Both the position numbers and the translations under genes were made by a program. 37,397 bases of DNA, taken from NCBI GenBank assembly GCA_021781615.1, contig JAJXWM010000014.1, positions 1 to 37,397 of the forward strand, written 5' to 3'. The notes under the pieces are model-generated. The model was not told where the DNA came from. It saw only the letters and a program-made list of their open reading frames with translations, and ran no database searches. The stretch comes from Pseudomonadota bacterium. Lineage in GTDB: Bacteria; Pseudomonadota; Gammaproteobacteria; UBA9339. This document shows, in pieces, positions 8,004 to 18,037 of the stretch; the first letter of the stretch is position 1, and every line of letters starts with the position of its first letter.

Positions 8004-11000
8004 ATGCTAACCGTATCGACCATAAAAAACAGTATTGGTGCGGCTAAATACTTTGCTAAAGAGGATAATTACTATTTATCTGAAGTTGATGCCAAGGAGC
8101 ATTCTATGTGGTTGGGTTCTGGTGCAAATAAGCTAGGATTAGGCAACAAAAAAGTGCTAGAAAGCGACTTACAAAATATTTTTGAAGGTAGACTACCCAA
8201 TGGAGTAACTATCGGCTTGCAGAGAGATGGATTAAAAAAACACCGGCCGGGATATGATATAGGCTTTCATGCTCCAAAATCGGTATCTATTTTGGCGTTG
8301 GATGGTGGCGATAATAGATTTTACGAAGCCCATCTTGATGCAGTTAAGGAAACTCTAAAAATAATAGAAGAGAATTGCGCTCAAGCTAGAACATACAATG
8401 GCGAAAGAGTAAGTTTTGAAAATACTAAAAATCTTACCGTTGCTTTGATTAGGCATACCGCTTCCCGTTCTTTGGACCCCCATTTGCACCACCACGCGTT
8501 GATAATAAACGCGACAGAAAGACAAAACAAAAGCTGGAGAGCTTTGGCATCAAACATGGCAAAGGATAAAGCCAATCATGGCTTTTTTGAGCAAATTTAT
8601 CATAATCAGATTTATTATGGATTAATTTATAGAAACTCGCTTGCCAATAAAGTTTTGAAACTTGGTTGTGAAATAGAAATAGTCGGTAAACATGGGATGT
8701 GGGAAATAAAAGGGGTACCAAAAGAAGCTCGGGATACGATGTCAAAACGAAGGAAACAAATAGAGGAGTTATTAGGTAAGCTAAATTATCATTCATTTAA
8801 AGCTGCCGATATAGCCGCTTATGATAGTAGAGAAAAGAAACCTAAAAATATTAGTTTAGCTGAGCTGAAACAAACTTGGAAAGATGAACTAGCCAAAGTT
8901 GGCTTTTCATCAAAAGAGTTTCTTGCTGGGATTGAGAAAAACAAAGGAAAAAAATCAGCAGAAGAGCAAGACTTTCAAAAAAATGAAAAAATTAATTTAG
9001 CCATGAACACTGTTAAAGATGCCACCTGGTATTTATCTCAATATAAATTAAAACTAGATTATGTAAAAATAATTTCTCAGGCGATGGAATTTACAATTGG
9101 TAAAACCACACACCGAGATATTGTTTTTGCAGTAAATCAATTAATAAAAGATGGTTTTTTGATTTCTTTGGATAAATCTGATGCTACTTTTGTTACTAAA
9201 GAGCTTATCGAAACCGAAAAAGCTATTATGGACCTAGTTGCTAATGGTAAAAGCAAATGGTCTGGTTTTGTTTTAAAAGACAGTCCCACCTCAAATATTG
9301 CTGCCGATAAGATCAAAAAACATGCTTTTGACATTTTACAATCAAAACATCGTATTAGTTTGGTAGACAGTAACAGAGCGGACAATAAAGACTTGATTGC
9401 GAATATCTTAGAGCTTGCAGAATCCTCTGGGAAAAATGTTAGAGTTTTAGCTCCAAACCGGCTAATAGCAAACGATATTAATGAAAATATATCAAGAAGT
9501 AAGCCAAATAGCCTTTGGCAATGGTTAATATCAATAGGTAAACCAGAGATTGGAGAAAGCGTAGCTGGTTTTAAGCATAAATACAAAGAAGAAGTAGAGC
9601 TGCCGCAGTTTTTATTACGTTTCAAGCAGGGAAAAGATGTAATTGTAGTAAATAGTAGCGAAGTTTTAGGGTGCGATGACCTAAAAACGGTTATTGAATT
9701 AACCGGAAAATCCCAAGCTAAAGTAATACTTATACGAGATACAACTGACAAACGTGGGTCGGATGCTGGTAATCCAATAGAAACGCTAATACAAGCTGGT
9801 GTAGAGTGTTTTAAAGTTGAAGCTTCAGAAGTAGACCTATTGTCAACCGCTCAGAAAATAACACCAGAATTGAAGGTTATTAAAGATAATAATAAACGTA
9901 CTTTGCTATTAGCCAAGGAATACGCTCAAAAAGAGGATAAAGGAGATACTGTTATTTTAGTAGCTTCTAAAGAGCACCTAAAAATAACCAACGAAGCTAT
10001 TCGTAAAGAATTAAAGGAACAGAGTAAAATTTCAAGCTTAGAGCACACTATTTCGGTATTAAACCCGGTCTATATGACTAAACCAGAAGCTATTTTGGCT
10101 CACAAATATCAACAAAATATGGTTATTAGGTTTTATGGTGGTGCTCCTGATGACTGGAATATTGGATGTTGCAATAGGGAAGCTAATACACTAAAGTTAG
10201 TTCAAGGCTGGCGTCGAATAACATGGAACCCCAAAAAGCAACAAGATAAAGTAAAATATGGGGTTTTTAAAAAAGAAATGCTCCAAATTGCCAAAGGCGA
10301 TAAGCTAATTGCCACTGGGAATATGCATGGTTTAGCCATAAAAAATGGCACAAGATTTACTGTTGGGGAAATAAACGAAAAATCTGTTGAATTACTGTGC
10401 GATCCGAAAAAAGTAAAAAATGTACAAGAAACAAAAGAAACAAAATCAATTAAAATAAGCCTAGCTGAATTAAAAAACAGCCATTTTCAATATGACTATG
10501 CAACTACCATAAATAAATCACTAAAAAAACCCGTAACCCATATAATAGCCGATTTTAAAGCTTATTTATTGGACAAACCAACTATTGATGAATTAATTAA
10601 ACGAGCAAAAAATACTCTTACAATATTTACCAATGATGGCGAAGTTGCTCAAAAAAGATTTGGTCATGTTCCGGTTAAGTTGACCGCTATTGAAACATTA
10701 TTAGATACCGGGAAAGTAATCTCAAGCACAGATAATAAAGTTGAAAACTCATTAAGCAATAAAACAATCTCTGAAATTAAATCCCATGTTGAAAAAGCGA
10801 TTGATGTTTTAAGAGGTCAATATGAATTTAGATCGCAAGATGAAAGAAAGGCAGTAAATTTTGCTATAGAAAAGATTGCTGCGCGTAATGCTGGCTTTGA
10901 TAGTAGAGACTTAGAAAAAGAAGCGCTAGAGTTTGCTTTAAAAGAATTAATCTCGGTACAAAATAAAGAGGTAACTACAGAGGATATAAGAAAAGTTATT

Positions 11001-14000
11001 GAAGAGAAACTTGTTAGTGGTGAACTAATAATTGGTAAGAGTTTCGAAGGTGAAGTTAAATGGACTACAAAAGAAGTCTTAGAATTAGAGCGCTCTATTA
11101 TTTCTAATCTTAAAAAGGGAGAAAATAAGTTAACTCCTTTAATTGATCCTAAAAACCTAAAAATTCCAACGGAAACAATTGATCTAACCAAAGACCAAAA
11201 AAATGCTATTTCTTTGATTACGAGCTCTAAAGATCAATATGTAATTGTCCAAGGGTATGCTGGTACAGGTAAAACAGCTATGTTTTCGCAACTGCATGAA
11301 ATGTTAAAAGAAGAAAACAAAGGTAAAAAAGAAAAAATAAAAATGCTTGGAGTCGCGCCAACGCATAAGGCGGTAAAAGAACTAAAAGCTATTGGCATAA
11401 AAGCTCAAACTTTAAGAAGCTTTTTAATAGCACAAAAAAGAACAGAAGAAAAACTTGAGCAACAGCAATATGAAGGGGAACAAAAACCAAAAATCAATAT
11501 ATTAGACAATAAATTGATTATCTTGGATGAATTTTCAATGGTTCCAAACAAAGAATTTGCTGAACTTGATAAGATAACCGGCCAAAGCAAGTCGCATGTG
11601 GTTATAAGTGGGGATAAGGATCAACATCCAGCCATCGGTTCTGGTAAACCGGTCGAAATCACTCAAAAAAGTAATATATTGAAAATAACCTTCTTGAAAG
11701 AGATTGTTAGGCAAAAAAATCTTAATTTAAAAGAAGCAATAGAAAGCGTAATTAATGGTAATTATTCCTATGCTCTTGATAAGATTGAGCAGGAGAATCC
11801 ACAAAATCATATAGAAAGAATCAGTTCAGATTTAATTAAAGATCCGAGTTTAGATTTTGAGTTTTTTAAAAACCTCCAAAAATCAATTATTGAAATAGAT
11901 AATAATGAATTAGGCCCAGAGGGAAAAACGCTAGAACAAATGGTAGCTGAAGATTTTTTGACCCGGGCACCAGAAGTTAGAGATAAAACCGTTATTATAG
12001 TTCATGCCAATGAAGATCGAGCCGTTATTACTGAATTCATTAGGGATGGTTTAAAAAAACAGGGGGTTATTGCTAAGGATGGCATTAAGGTAAACCGTCT
12101 TATTGCTAAAGGATTTACCGATGCAGAACATAAATCTCTTAGGTCTTATAACAGAGCCGACGTTTTAAGACTTGGAAATAAGTATTATCATGTAATAGAG
12201 GTTGATGTAGAGGCTAAAAGTTTATTATTAAAAGATGGCTCGGGCAAAACTCGATACTTTTATCCTGAAAAAGAAGTTAATCGATACAACATGGAGTTAT
12301 ATCGCCATACTAAAGAAGAGCTTGCTAGCGGTGATGTTATAAGGCTGACCAAAACCGATAAAAAAAGAGGGTTATTTGCTAATTTTGAGTATCGAGTAAA
12401 GGAGGTAAATGATAAACAAGCAGTTCTTGAATCTAGAGATAAAGAAAATTCCCAAATAATCCTTAACCATAGGAAGCTAAAAGATAGCCACTGGGATTAT
12501 GCACAAACTGTTACTAGCTATGGATACCAAGGTGGTTCCCAAAAATATGCTATAGCTTTTGAAGTAAGCTATAGAAAGTTTTTAGCTAACGTTCGTAGTT
12601 TTTACATTAGCATAAGCCGTGCTACTACGCATTTAACAATATATACAGACAATAAAAGCCGATTTCTCAGGCAACTATTGCAAAATAAAGGAGATAAATA
12701 TTCAGCGCTTGAGGTTACAGGAGAATTAGAAAGGCTTGCAAATGAGAATAAAATAACGGAGTTAAAGGAAAAGTTAAATACCGCAACTTACAACTTTAAA
12801 GAAATCAGGCAATCGCTTGAGAGCCAAGTTGAAACAATAGTTGAGCAATTATTAGGTAGGCCGAACGAAAGGTTATCCTCTTCTAAAGAGTGGCGTTACG
12901 GTAACAAAGGTAGTTTGGTTATTAGCTTAGTTCAAGGAAAAAGGGGTCTTTGGAAGAATTTTGAATCCGGAGAATCCGGTAACCTTATAAGCTTACTTCA
13001 AAAAGAACTAAGCCTAAACTTTCCTGAAACATTGAAATATGCAGCTGATCGGTTTGGTATTTCCAATACTCCATTCAAAACTAGCAAAAATCTAACACAA
13101 ACGATCAATTCAAATAATAGCAAAATTGTTAAACCTAATCTCGAAAAAAGTAAAACCAGTGAATATGCACAAAAGTTAGCAAAAGAAAGTTTGCCTATAG
13201 TTGGGACTATTGTTGAAAAGTACTTAAAAGATCATCGTGGTATTAAAAACATAGATGCCGAAGATATAAGGTATCATCCAAAGGTTTTTACTGACAAAAA
13301 CGAGAATCAAAAATACCTACCTGCGATGTTATCCATTGGCAGAGATAAAGATGGAAATGTACAATGTGTTCAAGCAACTTATCTTGACCCAAAAACATCT
13401 AACAAGGCTAATCTTGCTATACAAAAACGCACTTATGCTTCACCATCCGGTGCTTTGGTTTCTCTTCAAAAAAACGAGGATGTAATTAGCGCTAAAGACA
13501 AAATAAGCTTTATTGCTGAAGGTACAGAAACTGGATTAAGCATCAAGGATGTGATAAGAGATATCAAAAATAGTGAAGTAGCAGTAACTCTTGGTAAATC
13601 AAACTTTACAAGCATTGACCCCAAAACCGTTGGTGATATAGTTGTTTTTTGTTTGGATAATGATGGGTCAAAAACTTTTACTGATAATACTATCCATAAA
13701 GCTGCTGAAAAATTAATTAATTATGGGAAAGAAGTTTTTATTACTATTCCCGAAGCTAACGAGAAAAATAATAAAATAGATTTTAACGATATTGCCAAAA
13801 TTTCAGGAATTGAAGCAGTAAGAAATAACTTAGACGGTGCAATACCGTATCAAGAATGGAAAAATAATACCACAAAAATCACATTTTCGAATAATGGTGA
13901 AATAAGTTTAAATATTGCTGAAAAAGTAATACAGAAAAATTCTTACTCTGATAAATTGTATGCTTCATTCCTAAAAAAACCAGAAATAGATCTAAATATT

Positions 14001-14171
14001 CCCACTAAATTTATCGACTTGGACCAAAAAAAAGATTTTACCAAATATTTAAATGCTTTTAGTCATATGCAAAATAAGCCGGCAATACAAAAGAATATAG
14101 AAACGACAAAGAATTTAAATATCAATGATACTCAAAAAAACTTATCTAAAACCGAAAGAGAGCTTTATTAA
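8004..14171 (+). CDS. traI: MobF relaxase-helicase with C-terminal primase-like (DUF7146/Toprim) region
   Basis: A 2055-residue TraI/TrwC-type protein that nicks oriT, stays on the 5' end and unwinds the plasmid strand. The relaxase domain (about 1-300) has Tyr16, Tyr23 and Tyr24 (Phe17 where F TraI has its second Tyr) and the metal triad His151, His162, His164 in DPHLHHH. A first helicase-like half (about 430-640) has a decayed Walker A. The active SF1 helicase follows: Walker A GYAGTGKT with Lys1090, Walker B LDEF with Asp1175-Glu1176. After about 1600 comes a primase-like part: KGLW-type segment near 1614-1690, a DUF7146-like block, then EGTETGLS and D1885-x-D1887 of a Toprim fold and IDFNDIA. 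F TraI ends without this part. The ATG at 8004 has no clear ribosome site. Confidence 0.93.
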   Translation: MLTVSTIKNSIGAAKYFAKEDNYYLSEVDAKEHSMWLGSGANKLGLGNKKVLESDLQNIFEGRLPNGVTIGLQRDGLKKHRPGYDIGFHAPKSVSILALDGGDNRFYEAHLDAVKETLKIIEENCAQARTYNGERVSFENTKNLTVALIRHTASRSLDPHLHHHALIINATERQNKSWRALASNMAKDKANHGFFEQIYHNQIYYGLIYRNSLANKVLKLGCEIEIVGKHGMWEIKGVPKEARDTMSKRRKQIEELLGKLNYHSFKAADIAAYDSREKKPKNISLAELKQTWKDELAKVGFSSKEFLAGIEKNKGKKSAEEQDFQKNEKINLAMNTVKDATWYLSQYKLKLDYVKIISQAMEFTIGKTTHRDIVFAVNQLIKDGFLISLDKSDATFVTKELIETEKAIMDLVANGKSKWSGFVLKDSPTSNIAADKIKKHAFDILQSKHRISLVDSNRADNKDLIANILELAESSGKNVRVLAPNRLIANDINENISRSKPNSLWQWLISIGKPEIGESVAGFKHKYKEEVELPQFLLRFKQGKDVIVVNSSEVLGCDDLKTVIELTGKSQAKVILIRDTTDKRGSDAGNPIETLIQAGVECFKVEASEVDLLSTAQKITPELKVIKDNNKRTLLLAKEYAQKEDKGDTVILVASKEHLKITNEAIRKELKEQSKISSLEHTISVLNPVYMTKPEAILAHKYQQNMVIRFYGGAPDDWNIGCCNREANTLKLVQGWRRITWNPKKQQDKVKYGVFKKEMLQIAKGDKLIATGNMHGLAIKNGTRFTVGEINEKSVELLCDPKKVKNVQETKETKSIKISLAELKNSHFQYDYATTINKSLKKPVTHIIADFKAYLLDKPTIDELIKRAKNTLTIFTNDGEVAQKRFGHVPVKLTAIETLLDTGKVISSTDNKVENSLSNKTISEIKSHVEKAIDVLRGQYEFRSQDERKAVNFAIEKIAARNAGFDSRDLEKEALEFALKELISVQNKEVTTEDIRKVIEEKLVSGELIIGKSFEGEVKWTTKEVLELERSIISNLKKGENKLTPLIDPKNLKIPTETIDLTKDQKNAISLITSSKDQYVIVQGYAGTGKTAMFSQLHEMLKEENKGKKEKIKMLGVAPTHKAVKELKAIGIKAQTLRSFLIAQKRTEEKLEQQQYEGEQKPKINILDNKLIILDEFSMVPNKEFAELDKITGQSKSHVVISGDKDQHPAIGSGKPVEITQKSNILKITFLKEIVRQKNLNLKEAIESVINGNYSYALDKIEQENPQNHIERISSDLIKDPSLDFEFFKNLQKSIIEIDNNELGPEGKTLEQMVAEDFLTRAPEVRDKTVIIVHANEDRAVITEFIRDGLKKQGVIAKDGIKVNRLIAKGFTDAEHKSLRSYNRADVLRLGNKYYHVIEVDVEAKSLLLKDGSGKTRYFYPEKEVNRYNMELYRHTKEELASGDVIRLTKTDKKRGLFANFEYRVKEVNDKQAVLESRDKENSQIILNHRKLKDSHWDYAQTVTSYGYQGGSQKYAIAFEVSYRKFLANVRSFYISISRATTHLTIYTDNKSRFLRQLLQNKGDKYSALEVTGELERLANENKITELKEKLNTATYNFKEIRQSLESQVETIVEQLLGRPNERLSSSKEWRYGNKGSLVISLVQGKRGLWKNFESGESGNLISLLQKELSLNFPETLKYAADRFGISNTPFKTSKNLTQTINSNNSKIVKPNLEKSKTSEYAQKLAKESLPIVGTIVEKYLKDHRGIKNIDAEDIRYHPKVFTDKNENQKYLPAMLSIGRDKDGNVQCVQATYLDPKTSNKANLAIQKRTYASPSGALVSLQKNEDVISAKDKISFIAEGTETGLSIKDVIRDIKNSEVAVTLGKSNFTSIDPKTVGDIVVFCLDNDGSKTFTDNTIHKAAEKLINYGKEVFITIPEANEKNNKIDFNDIAKISGIEAVRNNLDGAIPYQEWKNNTTKITFSNNGEISLNIAEKVIQKNSYSDKLYASFLKKPEIDLNIPTKFIDLDQKKDFTKYLNAFSHMQNKPAIQKNIETTKNLNINDTQKNLSKTERELY

Positions 14172-14188
14172 CTATCAGGAGAAACAGC

Positions 14189-14545
14189 ATGCAACGCATA
14201 GTATCGTATCTAGAAGATGATGTTATAGAAAATATAAAAAAACTCTATAAAAACTCTGACATTTCAATATCAAAAATGGCATCTGAACTTATGGATATTG
14301 GTTATAAAGTGAAACTACACCATGAATCTCATTCAAGCCTATACGAAGAAAGAAAAGCAGCGCTTATAGATAAGCATACGGAATATTTACTAAAAATAAT
14401 GGCTATCAGCACTGATATTTACAGATGTATACGTAATGAAAAATCTAAATATACCGAAAAAACGTTTGATGAAGTTTTAACCACGATTCATAACAGAACC
14501 CAAGATTTTATTAATAGAAAGTTAGAAGAGTCTGGTAATAGCTAA
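14189..14545 (+). CDS. TraM-like relaxosome DNA-binding protein
   Basis: A 118-residue protein. The N-terminus (RIVSYLEDDVIENIKKLY, then SISKMASELMDIGYKV) fits a ribbon-helix-helix DNA-binding fold, and its order of elements resembles F TraM (strand, then helix, then an SxxxSxLLxxG helix). The remainder is helical and could give the TraM tetramerisation region. TraM binds sites near oriT and links the relaxosome to the TraD tail. A good AGGAG precedes the ATG, and only 17 bp separate it from the relaxase gene. The family call is by pattern and position; another RHH regulator such as TraY is possible. Confidence 0.6.
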   Translation: MQRIVSYLEDDVIENIKKLYKNSDISISKMASELMDIGYKVKLHHESHSSLYEERKAALIDKHTEYLLKIMAISTDIYRCIRNEKSKYTEKTFDEVLTTIHNRTQDFINRKLEESGNS

Positions 14546-14769
14546 AATGGCAGAAAAACTTATACAAAGCTTTTAATTGACTAGACAAGATTTAGCTAAG
14601 CTAGACGGTTATTTTTGTCAACACTGGTAATTAGCTTGAAAAAAAACATGTTTACTAGGCTCACCGATAGTGGATGCTAACCAGTGCCATAAAGGAACCC
14701 CGAGAGGAACCCCAAAATGAAAATCAACCTATTTATTGCAAAATTTTCCTTGTAGCTATTTGATTTTAA
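14546..14769. other. Intergenic stretch between tra block and tRNA-Thr with repeats; candidate oriT or att-proximal region
   Basis: No gene is seen. Three structures stand out. CTAGAC occurs at 14581 and again 20 bp later at 14601. An inverted repeat pairs CACTGGT-aat-TAGC (14622-14635) with GCTAACCAGTG (14676-14686), with 40 bp between. AGGAACCCC is repeated at 14693-14701 and 14705-14713. Repeats like these are typical of protein-binding regions such as oriT, recombinase arm sites or excisionase sites. The position beside the TraM-like gene and the tRNA fits either role; the sequence alone cannot choose. Confidence 0.35.
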
Positions 14770-14845
14770 TGGAGCTGGCGATGGGATTCGAACCCGCGAC
14801 CTGCTGATTACAAATCAGCTGCTCTACCAACTGAGCTACGCCAGC
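14770..14845 (-). tRNA. tRNA-Thr (anticodon TGT)
   Basis: Read on the minus strand, the gene runs from GCTGGCG (14845) to the matching CGCCAGC, discriminator T and an encoded CCA (14772-14770). The D arm is AGCTCAGTTGGTAGAGC, the anticodon stem is GCTGA/TCAGC around TTTGTAA, giving anticodon TGT (reads ACA and other ACN threonine codons), and the T arm contains GGTTCGAATCC. All four stems pair. It stands alone here, whereas in many gammaproteobacteria this tRNA sits in the tyr-gly-thr-tuf cluster. Its 3' end faces the conjugative element. Confidence 0.97.
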
Positions 14846-14996
14846 GTACATACGAACACTATTTGATATTATTTTAACTAAAATATCAACTCAAATCTAT
14901 TAATTCGCTTAACATCTGACAGATTTTAAACAATACCAAAGCTTCGGCAGCTTAGCCAAAGAAAGTGCTGCATTTAAAATTATCTTAAGCCCCATT

Positions 14997-15924
14997 TTAA
15001 AAAATGATACTAGCGACCTTTGGAGTTTTTTTAGAGTTAACCAGCTTCTCCTTTGGTTTCATACCAGTCGACACAGCCCAATAAAGAGCAATAGCAAAAA
15101 TTAGTAAAAGCCATTCAATGAGCTCTTTGTATCTCAATTGGGTTTTTGTTATTGAAAGCCCTCTCGTTTTTAAATCTGAAAATAAAGCTTCAATACCTCA
15201 CCTCAAACCATAGTCTAAGGTACGAGATAGGCATGGCTTTGTATCCATAGCAATAAACCATGCTTCAGGATGCCCAGGTTCATGTAAAATACCAACATTT
15301 AATTCAGGTCCTTTTTCCCCTAGCTTTACACGCTCTAGTTCTCGCAATCCCATACTTTTAGCTTCTATTTGCATTTAGCTCCCATCCATCCTCATGGGTT
15401 AGCCTAAGATTGCCTTTTAGCCTTATACGGTATGACCATCCTAGTTTTTGATATAATGTTATCAACGCATGACCGCTAATAATATTTTTATCCCTTATGG
15501 GACCATATTACAAACAATTTTTAAAAGTTCCTCTTGCTCGCGATATCCTATTTCTCCCTTAGTCTTTTTTACTTTCCATGCAACAGGTATAGCTCTTTCT
15601 CCTATCCTTAAAGATACCATGAGGCATTTAAAATCTTTGCTTGCCTGGCTCTGATCTAGCATCAAAACAGCAATTTGTCCCTGCTCAGTAATGGTTCTTA
15701 ATAATTCCGATATAAACCCTTCCCTTACTTTACTTGGCTGAATCTTATCATTTGCAAGCCACCGATTTATATAACGATAACTCTCTTCTTGGCTTTTATC
15801 TTTACGTAGTTTGCATCCTCATCACTTCTCCTGCTTTTATAAGAATAATTACATGTTTTTCAATTTATGAAAATATGTCAGGTGCTAAGATTAATTCGCG
15901 ACATATGGAATTCATGCTTTCCAT
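14997..15924 (-). pseudogene. Broken IS4-family transposase
   Basis: The minus strand carries pieces of one transposase in several frames. From the right: MESMNSICRELILAPDIF, a stop, then a long segment with ESYRYINRWLANDKIQPSK and LMLDQSQASKDFKCL (first catalytic Asp), up to KIVCNMVP and a TAA at 15497-15495. Next, in another frame, come YQKLGWSYRIRLKGNL, and in a third frame LNVGILHEPGHPEAWFIAMDT and YGLR-stop-GIEALFSDLK. That last part is the Y-2-R-3-E-6-K signature of IS4 transposases, interrupted by a TGA at 15200-15198. At least two frameshifts and several stops make it inactive. Imperfect 11-bp inverted repeats (14979-14989 and 15969-15979, 9 of 11 matching) may be the element ends. 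Confidence 0.9.
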
Positions 15925-16008
15925 AAAATACTTGATCAAGCATCATATGGCGTTACTCCCATATTTTTCTCAAGATTATCAACATTTCTATAAGCAAGTA
16001 ACACCCCA

Positions 16009-18027
16009 TCACCCAAGCTCAGCTGGATCAACATCTAAAAACCACCGAATACCAGGCGGGGGCTTTAGTTTATCAATAACCCTTAATAAAACATCCAATG
16101 CTTGTTGCAACTTTTCTCGACCTTTACTTTGAATCAATAATTGTGCACGAAAATAGCCGGCCTTACGCTCCATGGTCGTTGCTACTGGACCAAAAATTTT
16201 TACCGAATCATCTAATTCTGTTTTGGCTTTGTCATTCAGGGTCGTTAAAAAATCAAACACCGCATCTTGCTTTTTACTCTCTGCCTGCAATAGCGCCAAA
16301 TAAGAATATGGCGGCAACTCTGCCGTTTGCCGCTCTTCAAGACAATTGTTAACAAAACTCATGTACCCACCATTGATTACATCTAAAAGTAAAGGATGAT
16401 GCGGATTATGTGTCTGCAAATAAACCTCTCCGGACATAATCTCACGCCCGGCGCGTCCGGCAACTTGCACAATTAGTTGGGCCAAATGTTCGCTTGCCCG
16501 AAAATCGGAACCGAACAAACTCTGGTCAACATTTAAAATTGCGGCCATGGTTACTTTCGGAAAATGATGGCCTTTGGCAAGCATTTGGGTGCCAACTAAA
16601 ATTTGATATTTTTCTTCGTGGATATTTTTAAGAATCTCTTCGAGAGAATTTTTATGCTTGGTAGTATCACGATCTATCCGCGTTATTTTTATTTCTGGAA
16701 ATAATTCTCGCAAAGCTATCTCGACTCGTTCAGTACCAGCGCCAAGCATTAATAATTTTTCTTCCTGACACTGCGGGCACTTGGTAGGAATTTTAACAAT
16801 CGCTCCACAATGGTGGCAACGCAGATGATTATTTTTTTGATGGAGGGTAAGACGTGCATCACAATGTTTACAACCAGCGACCCAACTGCAATGATGGCAG
16901 ATTAATATCGGCGCAAAACCCCGACGATTTAAAAAAATCAAAACTTGCCCGCCTTTATCTATGTGCTTTTCAATTTGACAAAGCAGGTTTTCGGCAATTC
17001 CATTTTTAAGCTTTTGATTGCGCATATCTACCAAATGAAAGCTCGGATGACTTGCGCCACCTGCACGCTCCGGCAAGGCAAGTCCAATATAACGTTTGCG
17101 CTTAACGTTATAAATACTTTCAATCGAGGGCGTGGCAGAACCTAAAACAACGGGGATATTTTCCAACTTTCCCCGCACTACTGCTATGTCACGCGCAGAA
17201 TATCGCAAATCGGTTTGCTGCTTGAACGAAAGATCGTGCTCCTCATCTACAATAATAATACCGGGATTTTTTAAAGGAGTAAAAATTGCTGAACGGGTAC
17301 CGATAACTATCGGGGCCGCGCCATCTTTTGCCATCCGCCAAGATATCAATCGCTCTTTGGGTGTAAGACGAGAATGAAAAACCGCTATTTTTGCCGAGAA
17401 ACGCTCGGAAAACCGGGAGATGGTTTGAGGCGTTAAATTAATCTCGGGAATTAAAATCAGCGCCTGCTTGCCTTTGGCAACAACATCAGCAATAACCCGT
17501 AAATAAACTTCGGTTTTACCACTTCCAGTTACTCCATCTAATAAAAATGTTTTAAATTCACTTAAATGCTTTTTGATAGCCGCAATAACCTGCTTTTGGT
17601 GTTCGCTGAGCTTAATGTGACTTGCGCTTTTTTGCGGAATCTTATTAACATACGAATACTCTTCATCTTTCTTTTTCCGTGTTTTTTGGCGCAGTAATTT
17701 AGGTAATACATTGTTAATTACATCGCCGATGGGATGATGATAGTAATTACTGGTCCAGCTGATAAGTGAGAGCATGTTATTAGACAATAATGGCTCATGA
17801 TCAATAACTCCTATTGCTGGCTTTAGTTTGTCGATAGCGAACTTAGAACTAGTAACAATATCCAAGATAACTCCAATCGATTCTCTTTTGCCAAAAGGCA
17901 CCAAAACGCGCATTCCTGGCTTGATATTTTTAGCATCACAATTTTCTGGCATTAAATAATCAAAGAGATGCCGCAGTGGTGAAGGCACTGCAACCTGAAG
18001 GATGGTTTTTTTTGTGCTGTTCGACAT
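16009..18027 (-). CDS. priA: Primosomal replication restart helicase PriA
   Basis: PriA recognises stalled forks and D-loops, unwinds the lagging arm and reloads the replisome. The 672-residue product has the DNA-binding N-terminus, Walker A GVTGSGKTEVYL, the DEEH box (VDEEHDLSFK), and a cysteine-rich zinc-binding insertion (CHHC, CKHC, CHHC, CPQC pairs) between the helicase lobes, all diagnostic. The ATG at 18027 is chosen: the frame stays open for 27 codons further, but that stretch lies inside the upstream DUF2000 gene and does not look like PriA. There is no strong ribosome site. The gene is last in the long minus-strand run, and its stop lies about 30 bp from the presumed end of the broken IS4 element. 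Confidence 0.96.
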   Translation of the reverse strand: MSNSTKKTILQVAVPSPLRHLFDYLMPENCDAKNIKPGMRVLVPFGKRESIGVILDIVTSSKFAIDKLKPAIGVIDHEPLLSNNMLSLISWTSNYYHHPIGDVINNVLPKLLRQKTRKKKDEEYSYVNKIPQKSASHIKLSEHQKQVIAAIKKHLSEFKTFLLDGVTGSGKTEVYLRVIADVVAKGKQALILIPEINLTPQTISRFSERFSAKIAVFHSRLTPKERLISWRMAKDGAAPIVIGTRSAIFTPLKNPGIIIVDEEHDLSFKQQTDLRYSARDIAVVRGKLENIPVVLGSATPSIESIYNVKRKRYIGLALPERAGGASHPSFHLVDMRNQKLKNGIAENLLCQIEKHIDKGGQVLIFLNRRGFAPILICHHCSWVAGCKHCDARLTLHQKNNHLRCHHCGAIVKIPTKCPQCQEEKLLMLGAGTERVEIALRELFPEIKITRIDRDTTKHKNSLEEILKNIHEEKYQILVGTQMLAKGHHFPKVTMAAILNVDQSLFGSDFRASEHLAQLIVQVAGRAGREIMSGEVYLQTHNPHHPLLLDVINGGYMSFVNNCLEERQTAELPPYSYLALLQAESKKQDAVFDFLTTLNDKAKTELDDSVKIFGPVATTMERKAGYFRAQLLIQSKGREKLQQALDVLLRVIDKLKPPPGIRWFLDVDPAELG

Positions 18028-18037
18028 GACAAAGATT

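Larger units (their letters stand above)
1..14770 (+). mobile_element. Right part of an F-type integrative conjugative element
   Basis: A continuous rightward block of conjugation genes: traF end, traH, traG, two accessory membrane genes, traD, a PLD nuclease, a MobF relaxase and a TraM-like protein. Gene content and order resemble the F-type systems of Legionella and the Rickettsiales amplified genetic element. The left part (traL/E/K/B/V/C/W/U/N and any integrase) is outside the window. The right boundary is placed at the 3' end of the minus-strand tRNA-Thr because housekeeping genes begin beyond it and tRNA 3' ends are common ICE targets. No duplicated tRNA tail can be seen inside the window, so the exact end and the integrated state are inferred. 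All tra reading frames here are intact. Confidence 0.75.

Noticed and set aside
15469-16132. Plus-strand open frames over the IS4 remnant and the priA end
   Set aside because: They are mirror frames of the broken transposase and of priA on the minus strand and show no protein-like pattern of their own.
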